Source: Knoxdaviesia capensis
Lineage: Eukaryota; Ascomycota; Sordariomycetes; Microascales; Gondwanamycetaceae
Assembly (NCBI GenBank): GCA_001510575.1
Contig: LNGK01000004.1
Span: 3,222,667-3,286,666 of the forward strand
Direction of reading: 5' to 3'
Length of the DNA: 64,000 nucleotides
The position numbers were made by a program, and so were the translations under genes. How positions within the stretch are numbered: the stretch's first letter is position 1; every line of letters begins with the position of its first letter. The notes below the pieces were generated by a model. That model was not told the DNA's origin. It was given only the letters and a program-made list of their open reading frames with translations, and did not search any database. Below, in pieces: positions 34,803 to 43,919 of this stretch.

Positions 34803-36401
34803 ATGTTCCTTACACGCCGCTCGCCCAAAAAAGACCACTCGAAGATGTCTAAGCAACCTCCACCCAGCCAAACCTCTTCCCCTCCAACATCCCTCTCGTT
34901 CTCCGCCTTCCACAGTCCCGCGACCTCGATCCCGCCGCGAACCTCCTCGACTGCCGTAGTTCTCCCGACGTCGATCCCGCCGTCGTCACCTGCCTCTGCT
35001 TCTTCCGCCACTGCCGCTGCCTCGTCGTCGTGGCCGCCGCCGGTATCCGCCGCCGGATCGAGCTCTGCAGCTTTGCCGCCCGGCATTTCCACCGGCCATC
35101 GCACAACAGCCAGCCTGAACACCGTGTACGAGGTCAAACGTGATTGGCCGTCGTTTCCTGTGCGCAAGAGCAGCCGTCGCCCGTCTGTCCCACCGTCGTC
35201 TGGATCATCGTCACAGGCCACGTCGTCACAGCCGAGACCATACTCCTCCTCGCCGTACGCCGCACTTCCCACCACAACTCCAACCCCCACAACGACCACA
35301 ACCGCCACCGCCGCCACCGCCACCGCCGCAGCTTCCTCCGCCCATTACCCGCTCCTCCTTCCCGCCAGCGCAATCAACACAATGCTTCCCGGCCCGCCGC
35401 CCGACCCGGACCGGTTCGCCCACGAGAACTTCGACTTCGCCAGCCGCAAGACCTGGACCAAGGAGAAGGAGGGCGTGCTCTGCGGGCCGTTCGACTACCT
35501 CATGGGCAACCCGGGGAAGGACATCCGTACGCAGCTGATCAAAGCCTTTGACGCGTGGCTGGAGGTGCCCCAGGAGAGCCTGGACATCATCACCAAGGTG
35601 ATCGGCATGCTGCACACGGCGTCGCTGCTGATCGACGACGTCGAGGACTACTCGTCGCTGCGGCGCGGGCTGCCGGTGGCCCACAGCATCTTCGGCGTGG
35701 CGCAGACGATCAACTCGTCCAACTACATCTACTTCTGCGCGCTGCAGGAGCTGCAGAAGCTGCACAACCCGAAGGTGATCTCCATCTACACCGAGGAACT
35801 GATCAACCTGCACCGCGGCCAGGGCATGGACCTGTTCTGGCGGGATACGCTGACGTGCCCGACCGAAGACGACTACCTGGAGATGGTCGGCAACAAGACC
35901 GGCGGCCTGTTCCGCCTCGGCATCAAGCTGATGCAGGCCGAGTCGCGGTCGCTGATCGACTGCGTGCCGCTGGTCAACCTGATCGGCCTGATCTTCCAGA
36001 TCCGCGACGACTACATGAACCTGTCGTCCAAGGAGTACAGCCAGAACAAGGGCATGTGCGAGGACCTGACCGAGGGCAAGTTCTCGTTCCCCGTCATCCA
36101 CAGCATCCGCGCAAACCCCGCCAACGTCCAGCTGATCAACATCCTGCGCGAGAAGACCGGCGACCTCGACGTCAAGCGCTATGCCGTCAGCTACATGGAG
36201 ACCACCGGCAGCTTCGAGTACACCCGCAAGGTGCTTGTGGTGCTGATTCGGCGCGCCCGCAAGCTGGCGGATGATATCGACGAGGGCCGGAAACGCGTGG
36301 CCGGTGTCCATGCCATCCTGGACAAGCTGTCGTTGGAGACCAAGCCCGCCGATGTCGCTGCGCCGGCTCCGGCCCAGTCGGGACCGGCACCGATGTCGTG
36401 A
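34803..36401 (+). CDS. BTS1: Geranylgeranyl diphosphate synthase
   Basis: A trans-prenyltransferase that condenses farnesyl and isopentenyl diphosphate to C20 GGPP, used for protein geranylgeranylation and as a diterpene precursor. The single exon encodes 532 residues. The catalytic domain starts near residue 200 with GPFDYLMGNPGKDIRTQLI. It has the first Asp-rich motif in LLIDDVEDYS (about 278-282), the GQGMDLFWRD region, NKTGGLFRLGIKLMQ, and the second Asp motif in FQIRDDYMNLSSKEYSQNKG (about 402-406). The short first motif DDVED without a two-residue insertion, followed by SSLRRG, is typical of fungal GGPP synthases. The first ~190 residues are Ser/Pro/Thr-rich low complexity and are not needed for the fold; a start further downstream is possible. 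No terpene cyclase or P450 lies nearby, so this is probably the housekeeping enzyme. Confidence 0.93.
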   Translation: MFLTRRSPKKDHSKMSKQPPPSQTSSPPTSLSFSAFHSPATSIPPRTSSTAVVLPTSIPPSSPASASSATAAASSSWPPPVSAAGSSSAALPPGISTGHRTTASLNTVYEVKRDWPSFPVRKSSRRPSVPPSSGSSSQATSSQPRPYSSSPYAALPTTTPTPTTTTTATAATATAAASSAHYPLLLPASAINTMLPGPPPDPDRFAHENFDFASRKTWTKEKEGVLCGPFDYLMGNPGKDIRTQLIKAFDAWLEVPQESLDIITKVIGMLHTASLLIDDVEDYSSLRRGLPVAHSIFGVAQTINSSNYIYFCALQELQKLHNPKVISIYTEELINLHRGQGMDLFWRDTLTCPTEDDYLEMVGNKTGGLFRLGIKLMQAESRSLIDCVPLVNLIGLIFQIRDDYMNLSSKEYSQNKGMCEDLTEGKFSFPVIHSIRANPANVQLINILREKTGDLDVKRYAVSYMETTGSFEYTRKVLVVLIRRARKLADDIDEGRKRVAGVHAILDKLSLETKPADVAAPAPAQSGPAPMS

Positions 36402-36909
36402 GGCGTGTGTTTCTGAGTGAGAGTAGCTAGTATGTGTCGCCTTCTCTACCGATGGCTCCGGAGAGAGTGTAGAACCGGATGGGAATGGGAATTTATGTTA
36501 TGTATGACATTGGCGTTTTTGTGCTGTTTTACTTCTTGTCTATCTGTTTACCCATGTGAATCTTGTTATTCACTCCCCAGACAGATGTGCGATGCGTTTT
36601 CACGGACTGAATTGTTTTTGTTTTTTGTTTCCGTTATGGTAGCCACTATCACCGCCGATAGAATGACCCTGAATTGGGATTATGACGCGAATGCAGAGAT
36701 AGTACAGGGTGGTAAAATCATATTTTCGTTATATCATCGTATCAAGAGTGCACTACTACTATAAAATGCAGTCCATTTCTTGTCCCCCAAAAACGCCAGA
36801 CCAAAAAAAAAGAATGAAGAGGAGAACGACTCCCCGAGAAGGAAAAGAATACAGTGAAAAGAATGCCTGAATAAGATATATAGATGCCGAAAAGCCACAG
36901 CCAGATCCT
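36402..36909. other. Convergent intergenic region
   Basis: About 500 bases between the GGPP synthase and peroxin stop codons, AT-richer than both genes. No gene seen; probably the two 3' UTRs. Confidence 0.6.
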
Positions 36910-38547
36910 TTACGCCTCGACCACCCGCTTGCGCTTAACAAGCCGCACCCACCTCCGCCGCCGCCACTCACCCCGCCGGCCCACGCCGTCAATGCCCTCC
37001 TCCCAGGACGGCAAGACACGCGGGGCCGGCGGGGCAGCGGCTGTAGCCGAGGTGCGGTCGAAAGGGTCGGTGGCTAGAAGATCCGGCGTGACGTCAGCGT
37101 GGTGGCTGGTGGTGTCGTACGAGTCGGTATCGTAGTAGATGTCGTAGACCCAGCGCTCGCCCTCGGTCTCGACCTCGACGCCGGTGATGATGCGTTCCTC
37201 GATCCACTCGCGGCTCCACAGGTCCAGCGCCCACTTCTTCTCGCTCCACTCCCAGCCGTCGGGCGGCAGCACGTCCTCGAAGAACCGCGACCCGGTCGGC
37301 CGCTCGCCGGCAATGCGCTGGTGCGAGAGCGGGTCGTACGGCGACGGCGAGAACAGCCACGGCTCCCACTCGCCGCCGGTGGCCGACAGCCGCTGCAGCT
37401 CAAACACCTCGACCTCGCGCGTCTCCGGCGCCGTGTCGAGGATGATGTCGCGGTCGACCCACGCGTCGAACAGCGAGCGCGCGCGCTGCTCCTGCGGCGC
37501 CACGTGCTGCGCGTGGGTCGCCGTGATGGCGCGTGCAATCGCCGGGTGGTTCGTGCAGGTCACCGCCCAGCCGCCGACGAGGAACAGGAAGCGCCAGGGC
37601 AGCAGGTGGGCCGCGATCGACATGACCGCGCACGCCGCGCACAGCAGCACGAACAGCGCCGACGACCGCGCCTCGTCGCTGAAATTCGTCGCGGGCACGA
37701 TCGACCCCACCACCGAGTCGTGCGCCTGGCAGAAGTCGTCCATGCTGTTCTGCAGGTCGCGCATGTTCCGGAAGAAGTCGCGGCTGAGCTCCTTCGCCGG
37801 CTTGACCGTGCGGGCGGGGGCTAGTGGCGGCCCGCGCGGCGAGTACCCCAGATCGTCCGCGCTGCTGGAGCGGCCGCCGGCTGCGGTGGGTGTCGACGGC
37901 GGGGCCGGGTGGCGGGCCAGGAAGCTCGGGATCAGCACGACGAGCAGCAGCGCCGCGAGCGGCAGCACCGAGAGCAGATACGGGTCGAGACACACAAACG
38001 TGTACACGGCCAGAAACGACAGCGTGTGCGAGTAGTGGCGCCACGTCAGCAGGCGCACCATGCGGGCCTGGAAGGTGAACACCACGCCGATGCGCGCGTT
38101 GAAGCGGCGGAAGTTGTTCGACATGGTGGTGATGTTAAACCCGGGCCGCTGGTCGAAGGCCGTCGTGCCGGCATCGGAGGAGAGGTTGGAGGCGTCGAAG
38201 TCGAGGTCACCCTCGGCGGGCACGATTTGCTGCAGCAGTCTGGGACATCAGTCAAAGCAGCAGCGGTTAGAATAGGCGGTGCTTCCAGTTCGGGGGAAGA
38301 CAGCGGGGCACACTGACTTTTCGAGCAGCTTATCCTGGATTCCCGCCCGGTCTCGCAGCGCCGCCACTCTTTCGCGCAGCCCGCCGCGCTTGGATGTGGC
38401 GGGGGCTGCCGGAGCCGGCGGGTCGGCATCGCGGGCAGTGGCGGCGCCGGGACCGGCTGGAGCGGGGATGTCCCGTTGTTTTGCCGCGGTCGGCGTGCCG
38501 TGAATCTCTTCACGGCTCATGAACAGGTCCGTGGTAAACTCGTCCAT
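36910..38547 (-). CDS. Pex24/DysF-domain peroxisomal membrane protein
   Basis: A peroxin of the Pex23/Pex24 (yeast Pex28-Pex32) type, integral membrane proteins that control peroxisome size, number and ER contacts. Exons 38547-38318 and 38239-36910, with a 78-nt phase-2 intron (donor AA|GTCAGT, branch CTAAC, acceptor CCCAG), give 519 residues. After a Pro/Ala-rich N-terminus come the KLLEKLLQQIVP helix across the junction, the NITTMSNNFRRFNARIG block, paired hydrophobic helices at about 140-185 and 270-305, and a C-terminal DysF module with GWEWSEKKWALDLWSREW and RWVYDIYYD, ending with GEWRRRRWVRLVKRKR. The first in-frame ATG is at 38580; I prefer 38547 because the leader between them looks non-conserved. 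GATA sites lie about 170-190 bp upstream. Confidence 0.87.
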
Positions 38548-38717
38548 GGTTTTGTAAGATCTGTTGGTTAATAGCACCACATGGAGAGAGATGTAGAGAG
38601 CAGAAGAGAGAAGAGGTGGACGAGCAAAATGCTCATAGACATGTGATTTGCCGTCCGGATTCTGGGAACATACACTGTACGGACAGGATATCTAACACTG
38701 TGTACACTGTATCTGCC

Positions 38718-38738
38718 CTTATCCGATAAGACGATAAG
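38718..38738 (-). promoter_or_regulatory. Triple GATA-factor site cluster
   Basis: CTTATC, GATAAG and GATAAG lie within 21 bases, the first two forming a back-to-back palindrome (CTTATCCGATAAG), 171-191 bp upstream of the peroxin ATG. Fungal GATA factors (AreA, SreA types) recognise these cores. Confidence 0.4.
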
Positions 38739-38757
38739 ATTAGGAAATACGGGCTTA

Positions 38758-38772
38758 TAGGGTTAGACCCTA
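38758..38772. repeat. Inverted telobox pair
   Basis: TAGGGT and ACCCTA are perfect inverted copies around the spacer TAG, next to the GATA cluster in the peroxin promoter. Confidence 0.45.
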
Positions 38773-39757
38773 ATAGCACAAAACTATCATGGGATACGAT
38801 GCAACATTCAGCTGCAGGAAGCACACGAGGAAGAGGTTTCCAGGAAATTGTATTACACCTAACATCTAGCACGTCAGCACTGTTTCAAGTGCCAGAGCCT
38901 CTCACTGGCCTCCATCGGTTCAACGGTCGTAAATGTGTTGGCGCGATATCTGCAATCGATATTCGTCATATATGTCCACGGTGCAGTGGAGTTCAGGGTC
39001 TGAGTCGCTCGGGTGCCATCCAACGCTAGTCTCTTTCTCTGTATGAGTATTCAAAACGCCGGACCAGCACCAGAAGAGAGGGAAAGTTGCCAACTTACAT
39101 CACAATGGCGAATGATGCAGCTTCGGGGGCTTGTGCCGCAACAAGCCGAGCTACCCTCGTCCTCTTGTCCACCTGGTTTTGGTAGATGTTGTAAGGTCGA
39201 AAGTAGACACATTCAGGTCCCATCATAACTGAGTGGCAATGCCCAGATGTCTCTGAGGATAAACTTGGGTATCAGTGTGCCGGGAGGGATGAGACAGAGA
39301 AGTTCGCAGAGGCGAATCATCTGGCCTGGGGATCAGCAGATATTATATACTCTAGACATCCTGAACGGTAAACACATCTCTTGTGCTCTATCTGTTTATC
39401 TTTTCTCCAGGTCGTTGCTCATCCGAATCTATCGTAAGATGGCCATATAGCCACGCCTGTCTGCCTAACGCAGCGGCCATTTTGCGCGGTCGTATCATGC
39501 ATCGTATCTAGCATGGCCGATTGAGCGGCCGACAATGATCGTTTATTGACACATGCAATTCTGTCAGATGGCTGCTGGACCTAAGTCAACGGGAGACTAT
39601 TGAGGAGGGGTTTGCCGTGTTAAAGGCGAAGAACGAAGAACCCAGAGCATGGAGACGGAGGCAGGCCATGGACTATATACCAAAGAACAGAAGGCAGAAA
39701 ACCACAAGAAAGTGTCCAGAGACTGGCAGCCAGCTGTAAACAATTTGAAATGAAATA

Positions 39758-39774
39758 TCACACACACACACACA
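39758..39774. repeat. CA microsatellite
   Basis: A (CA)n tract followed by further imperfect CA/TA repeats to about 39843. Confidence 0.8.
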
Positions 39775-40243
39775 TACACATATACACATATACACGTACT
39801 GACACAGGCGCGCACGTACACACACAAACACAATTACACACACATGGCTAGCTGGTCAGGTCAAGTGTAGTGCTAGACTGAAAGGCTGGCCACCAGGTTG
39901 GTGGCCAGGCGGCCGTGGTTGGCCCAGGAGATGCACAATTTGCCCTCATGTCAGTTCTACCCCCACACACTTTTCCATTTTACATCACAGGGCTTCATAC
40001 ACATGACATAATGTGCCATGGAAGCTGAACCTTTTGAACAGTGCGCATCCTTTTGTCATTTGCTCGGGCTTTTCCCTCCTCTCCAATGCCTCCTCTGTGT
40101 CTCTCTGTCTCTATCTTCCCCCCCCCCTTTTTTGTTTTGTTTTCTTTTTCCTCTCTGTTTCGTTTTGTCATTTCTCCTATCCACCATTACATGGAGGGAC
40201 TGGCCTTCAGCCAGAGTCTAGGCTGTTCTGATGGAGTAGAGAG

Positions 40244-40643
40244 TCACCGGTGTATCCCACTCGTGTGGTTGCCTAGCACGATGGATGTACCCTCCTCAAT
40301 TGTGAGACTCACGGAATCCTGCTCGGCCCGGAACACCTTGATCTGGCAGACCGATCCTTGGAAGAAAGGCTTGTTTGATACGACCGCGCCGGCAGCTGGC
40401 CCGTCACTCACTACGGAGCGGCCCGGAACGGCAACTGTCAGTAGGTAGCCGAGATTTCACAGGTTCTGTCATTTGCTCGAGGTGATTGGGTAGGGGAAGA
40501 GGCTGTTGCAAGCACTCGAAAAATGCACATACAGAATATTCTGGTGAAGCGTATCATTATGGGCACTCACTTTGAAATCTACGAAGCACGGAAAGAACGC
40601 CGACACTCGGCGCGATTTTGTTTATAACTGGGCTATGAAATGA
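40244..40643 (-). CDS. Possible two-exon gene fragment, unknown function
   Basis: On the minus strand 40434-40244 reads as 63 codons ending ...SIVLGNHTSGIHR-stop, including the coding-like segment VCQIKVFRAEQDSVSLTIEE. A donor-like AAA|GTGAGT at 40570 and acceptor CTGACAG at 40435 would join it, in matching phase 1, to an open stretch 40643-40571 (VINKIAPSVGVLSVLRRF). No start codon was found for this stretch. It could be the 3' part of a separate small gene, a distal exon of the F-box gene, or chance; a + strand frame overlaps it as well. No domain recognised. Confidence 0.25.
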
Positions 40644-40727
40644 CTGCAGAAATCAAGTTCTCCCCGGTCTTGGAAGAATGACAGAAGGAGGGAGCCAGAG
40701 GGAGCCAGAGAGGTGTGTGCAAGTGAT

Positions 40728-41678
40728 TTATCGTGGAACCGCTGTAGCCCAATGCGGGTCCCGTCGGACAATGTATGCCCCATGATTGTCACATTTCCAC
40801 AAGATTTGTGCGCTTGTGCAAGTCTGGATATGCTTCAAGAATCTCTCTTCGTCATATGCCCGGAGCCAGCGACGGCAACTGAAAGGAGCATCGTAGTCCC
40901 CAAGCCAGTAGCACCCGTAGCACCCTGTTTCCCGCCTCACAGTATCTGTAGTCGAGTTGTATGAAGGCATCGGGCATGAGAATCGCATCTTCTCTTCAAA
41001 TAGCGTACTTCTCGAGGGATTATCCTCTGATGGCAGCGTCATTTTTCGGTGGATACATTGAGGGCACAACCGTAAGCCTACAGGGAGGAAGATGGCCGAG
41101 CCGAATTCTCCGCACATCCTGCAGTCTGAGGAAAGGAGTATGGCGTACAATTCACTGATACATAACCTGGCTGTCCGGTATTCCCGCATCAAGGCACGCA
41201 TGGCCAATGGGGCGTGGGTGGCAACCATTTGGTATGGCTTAAAGGCCGTGATGCGGACGCGCAGGTAGCGGTTGGTCTGGCGGAGCTTGAAGGTGGACTT
41301 GATGTCCATGGAGTCAAGAATCTCGAGAAAGAGCTCCATCGGGAGCCGCTCAAAGATGCTGGTGGGCCCCGTCAACACGCCGTCGGAGGATTCTGGAAAA
41401 AATCCGGCAAAGCAGGGCGGGCAGGAGTCCTCCCGCGTCGTTGAATAGCGCATAAGCCAGAGTGCAAACTTGACATAAAAGTCATAACCGAGGGTTTGGA
41501 TCATGAGTCTGTTAGTATCATCACTGCCAGCGTCCGTCTCCATTGGGAGGCCCGAGTCGACAGCGCTGCTGGTTTCGGGTGGTGGGCCAAGCGGCTCGGG
41601 TGGTGAGACAAGCGGCACGGGTTCAATATTGCCAAATGATCCTTTCAGGATGTTTAAAAAGATTTTGAATCCCCGCAT
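40728..41678 (-). CDS. F-box protein with Cys-rich (zinc-ribbon-like) region
   Basis: A probable substrate adaptor of an SCF ubiquitin ligase. The 316-residue single exon carries an F-box at about residues 108-145 (FERLPMELFLEILDSMDIKS, then FKLRQTNRYLRVRI). This is followed by a helical segment with HAPLAMRALMREYRTA and LYAILLSSDCRMCGEFGSAI, a CxxC pair continued by LCPQC, that resembles a zinc knuckle. A second Cys group (GCYGCYWLGDYD) lies towards the C-terminus. This architecture is common in the large, fast-evolving F-box families of Aspergillus-like fungi. The ~100-residue N-terminus is acidic and Pro-rich. A truncated paralogue lies at 43114-43919 on the same strand. The substrate is unknown. 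Confidence 0.8.
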   Translation of the reverse strand: MRGFKIFLNILKGSFGNIEPVPLVSPPEPLGPPPETSSAVDSGLPMETDAGSDDTNRLMIQTLGYDFYVKFALWLMRYSTTREDSCPPCFAGFFPESSDGVLTGPTSIFERLPMELFLEILDSMDIKSTFKLRQTNRYLRVRITAFKPYQMVATHAPLAMRALMREYRTARLCISELYAILLSSDCRMCGEFGSAIFLPVGLRLCPQCIHRKMTLPSEDNPSRSTLFEEKMRFSCPMPSYNSTTDTVRRETGCYGCYWLGDYDAPFSCRRWLRAYDEERFLKHIQTCTSAQILWKCDNHGAYIVRRDPHWATAVPR

Positions 41679-43113
41679 GGTGGATGAAAGGGGAAGGGGG
41701 AGATATGCAGTGAAATAGAGGTGATGAGTATATGGTTGAGAAGAGATGTCAAAGGAAGAGAGAGGCGAAGATGAATAGACACCGAGAGGGCAGTGAGAAG
41801 AAGGGAATCAAGAAAAGAGAGAACGGAAGAAGATAGAGGAGCAAAAAGACGGAGACCTCGGCGCCTTATATATACTTTTATTTTTTCTCGCAGAAATGGT
41901 TGTCGCGGAAGACCATGGCGCGCCCTCCGGATGTGGCCGCGGCCATCAAGGCCGGGAAGATGAAACGGCCGGCCGGCCGGCGGCAGTGTGATATAGCTCG
42001 GCCCAGCGACTAATCGTCCCTGAGATTCTGTAGGACACGTCGTTTATCCCAAACAAAAGGGGGAGAGGCGGCCGTAAATGAGGGAGAACAAGACAGCTCG
42101 GGGGAAGGAGATTATGGGAGGCAATTAGGCGCCTGTAGTCACTCTACTCTACAAAGTCTGTCCAAGGAGGCATGCCACGGCTATCCTACGATGGACATGA
42201 TGGTATCAAATTCAACTAATATTCGATTTATTCTACTCACGCCGGATTAAATTCAAGGAACAAGAAAGCCAAGTAAGATGTTGTTGTTTGGACACGGGAG
42301 GGATGATGAAGGCGAGAAAAAGAAAAGCACCACAGCGGAGATGTCCCGTTGTATATCTCCCACAGGAATGGTTGCCTAGAATCCAGTTCGGCCATGTGTG
42401 GCTCAAACTGCCAGCACAGATGGACCAGGAAGTGAAGCCGGGCCAAGGTGCGGCCTGGGTGAGGTCACAGGATGGAGAGTATGGCCGTCCCAGAGGTGGT
42501 GTCAGCCTGTGAGGCCTCGTAGGCTGAACAGCTGGCCGGCTATATGCTACGGCATGATTTAGTTATGCGGCCGCTGGCCGGTGGCTGAGATTCTGTTGGC
42601 CGTTTTGGCCGTCCGAGAGAGTTAAGGAGTGGGTGGTACATAGCAGTGATACTGACCCTAGGTAGTTTGGGTGCCTGAAGGAGCACCAACAAGGAGTGAG
42701 GATATGTCCATGGGAAATAGTGGCCGTCATGGACAGTTGTCCGGGTGAGCACCTTGTAATTTTCCATTAATTCAAGTAGTGCAGGCTAATATACATGTAG
42801 TCAGAGTCTGCAGTGACTGATCATTCAATATCTCCTCCTCCGCGTCTACATCAGCTACCTAACTAGCTCTCTTTCCGCCCCAAAGTCCGTCCACTTTCAA
42901 CGTATGACAATAGTCATGCTCGAGCCATGCAAAGGGCAGTAAAGGAGGGGATGGAGATCGGTTTTGCTGAAAGAAGAGCCCCAAACAACAACATGGGAGA
43001 TTCATGGAGTGTTAGCATTGAAAGCAGCACTTCTACAGAGTCCCCAACAGCTGCTGTTTCCAGCATACCGAGTCAGTCAGGAACTGTGTACGGCGAATGT
43101 TCTGAAGTTTTCA
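41679..43113. other. Intergenic region between the F-box genes
   Basis: About 1.4 kb containing the promoter of the F-box gene and copy B of the dispersed repeat. No gene seen. Confidence 0.5.
42928..43094 (+). repeat. Dispersed repeat, copy B
   Basis: About 167 bases similar to the minus strand of 6296-6473, with matching blocks in the same order. Both copies can be read as short peptides sharing VSIESS and PTAAVSSIP plus QSGTV, but the similarity is also strong at the DNA level. It abuts the 3' end of the broken F-box gene. Confidence 0.65.
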
Positions 43114-43919
43114 TCATAGACAACCCCATCTATTCACATCGTCACCGACCTCGCTAAAGCCACCTGCCAACTTCACAGCAAGAGATATCTTCCTGAAGTC
43201 GACCGCATCCTTGACTCCAGGGCCCATACAGCTGTGCCAACTTCGAAAGTGCTTACGGATGATCGGTTGGGTGTATCTGCCGTACTCGCCATATTTGCTG
43301 TATATCCGGTCTGCAAACGGTCCGGTCCCGTAGCTGTAGTGAGAGCATCTAGAATACCGTAGTACATACTCTAAGGTCTGCGTAGACGGGTGGGACACGG
43401 CAAGTTGTCTCACGCCGGCGTTCAAATCCGGGGCCGCGCAGGCGGAGCAGCACCGAGTCGTTTCCGGGAAGCAGATGTACGCCCTAGATCTCTTGCAGTG
43501 GAGGCAGTCCCGTGTGCATAGCACGGAGTACAGTTCACGCAGCGTGACACATGCCGCCAGGCCATTCCGGAAAATATCAGCAACACGGACTCCATGACCA
43601 GCTGGACCAGGATGTCGTGCAGGAGTTCGGCAGGAAGCCGGTGGAGGCCGGCGAGTCTGCCGAGCGCCGGATACCGTGCCACAAATGTGACGACGCGCCG
43701 TCGGACTCGATCTCGGAGACCATCGCCGTGTGTAACAAGCCCTAGAGATCCGGTGACAAAGTCAGAGACGCGCTTTTGGACTCTGTCGAGGAGGCTCTGT
43801 GGTGCCGAGACCGAGACGCGGTCGGGATATGGAAAACAAGATAAGTCGAGAGACAGGATGAAGCTGATGGGAAGAATAGCAAAGCTGGAAGAAGACCATG
43901 GAGCGCTGAAGCTACCCAT
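43114..43919 (-). pseudogene. Broken F-box paralogue
   Basis: The upstream frame (43919-43422) reads into an F-box (LHRLPAELLHDILVQL) and then loses sense after VMESVLLIF. From about 43570 sense continues in another frame as NGLAACVTLRELYSVLCTRDCLHCKR, then ICFPETTRCCSACAA. This matches the ELYAILLSSDCRMC and LCPQC region of the neighbour at 40728-41678. Two defects are visible: the frame changes at a TTTT run (one base fewer than needed), and the ~40 residues that separate F-box and ELY segment in the neighbour are missing. A sequencing error could explain the shift but not the missing segment. An intron is unlikely because no GT...AG pair restores both. The C-terminal ~60 residues are unconvincing. 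Confidence 0.65.

Larger units (their letters stand above)
38548..40243. other. Intergenic region upstream of the peroxin gene
   Basis: About 1.7 kb with no supported gene. It includes the peroxin promoter with GATA and telobox motifs and a CA-rich microsatellite at 39758-39774. Only short, domain-free frames occur. Confidence 0.5.

Noticed and set aside
35226..36311. 361-codon open frame antisense to GGPP synthase
   Set aside because: The sense strand carries the complete prenyltransferase motifs; the antisense frame is a GC-bias artefact.
34803..41678. Terpenoid biosynthetic cluster around GGPP synthase
   Set aside because: Neighbours are a peroxin, an F-box protein and the SIN protein Cdc14; no cyclase, P450, prenyltransferase partner or transporter is present.
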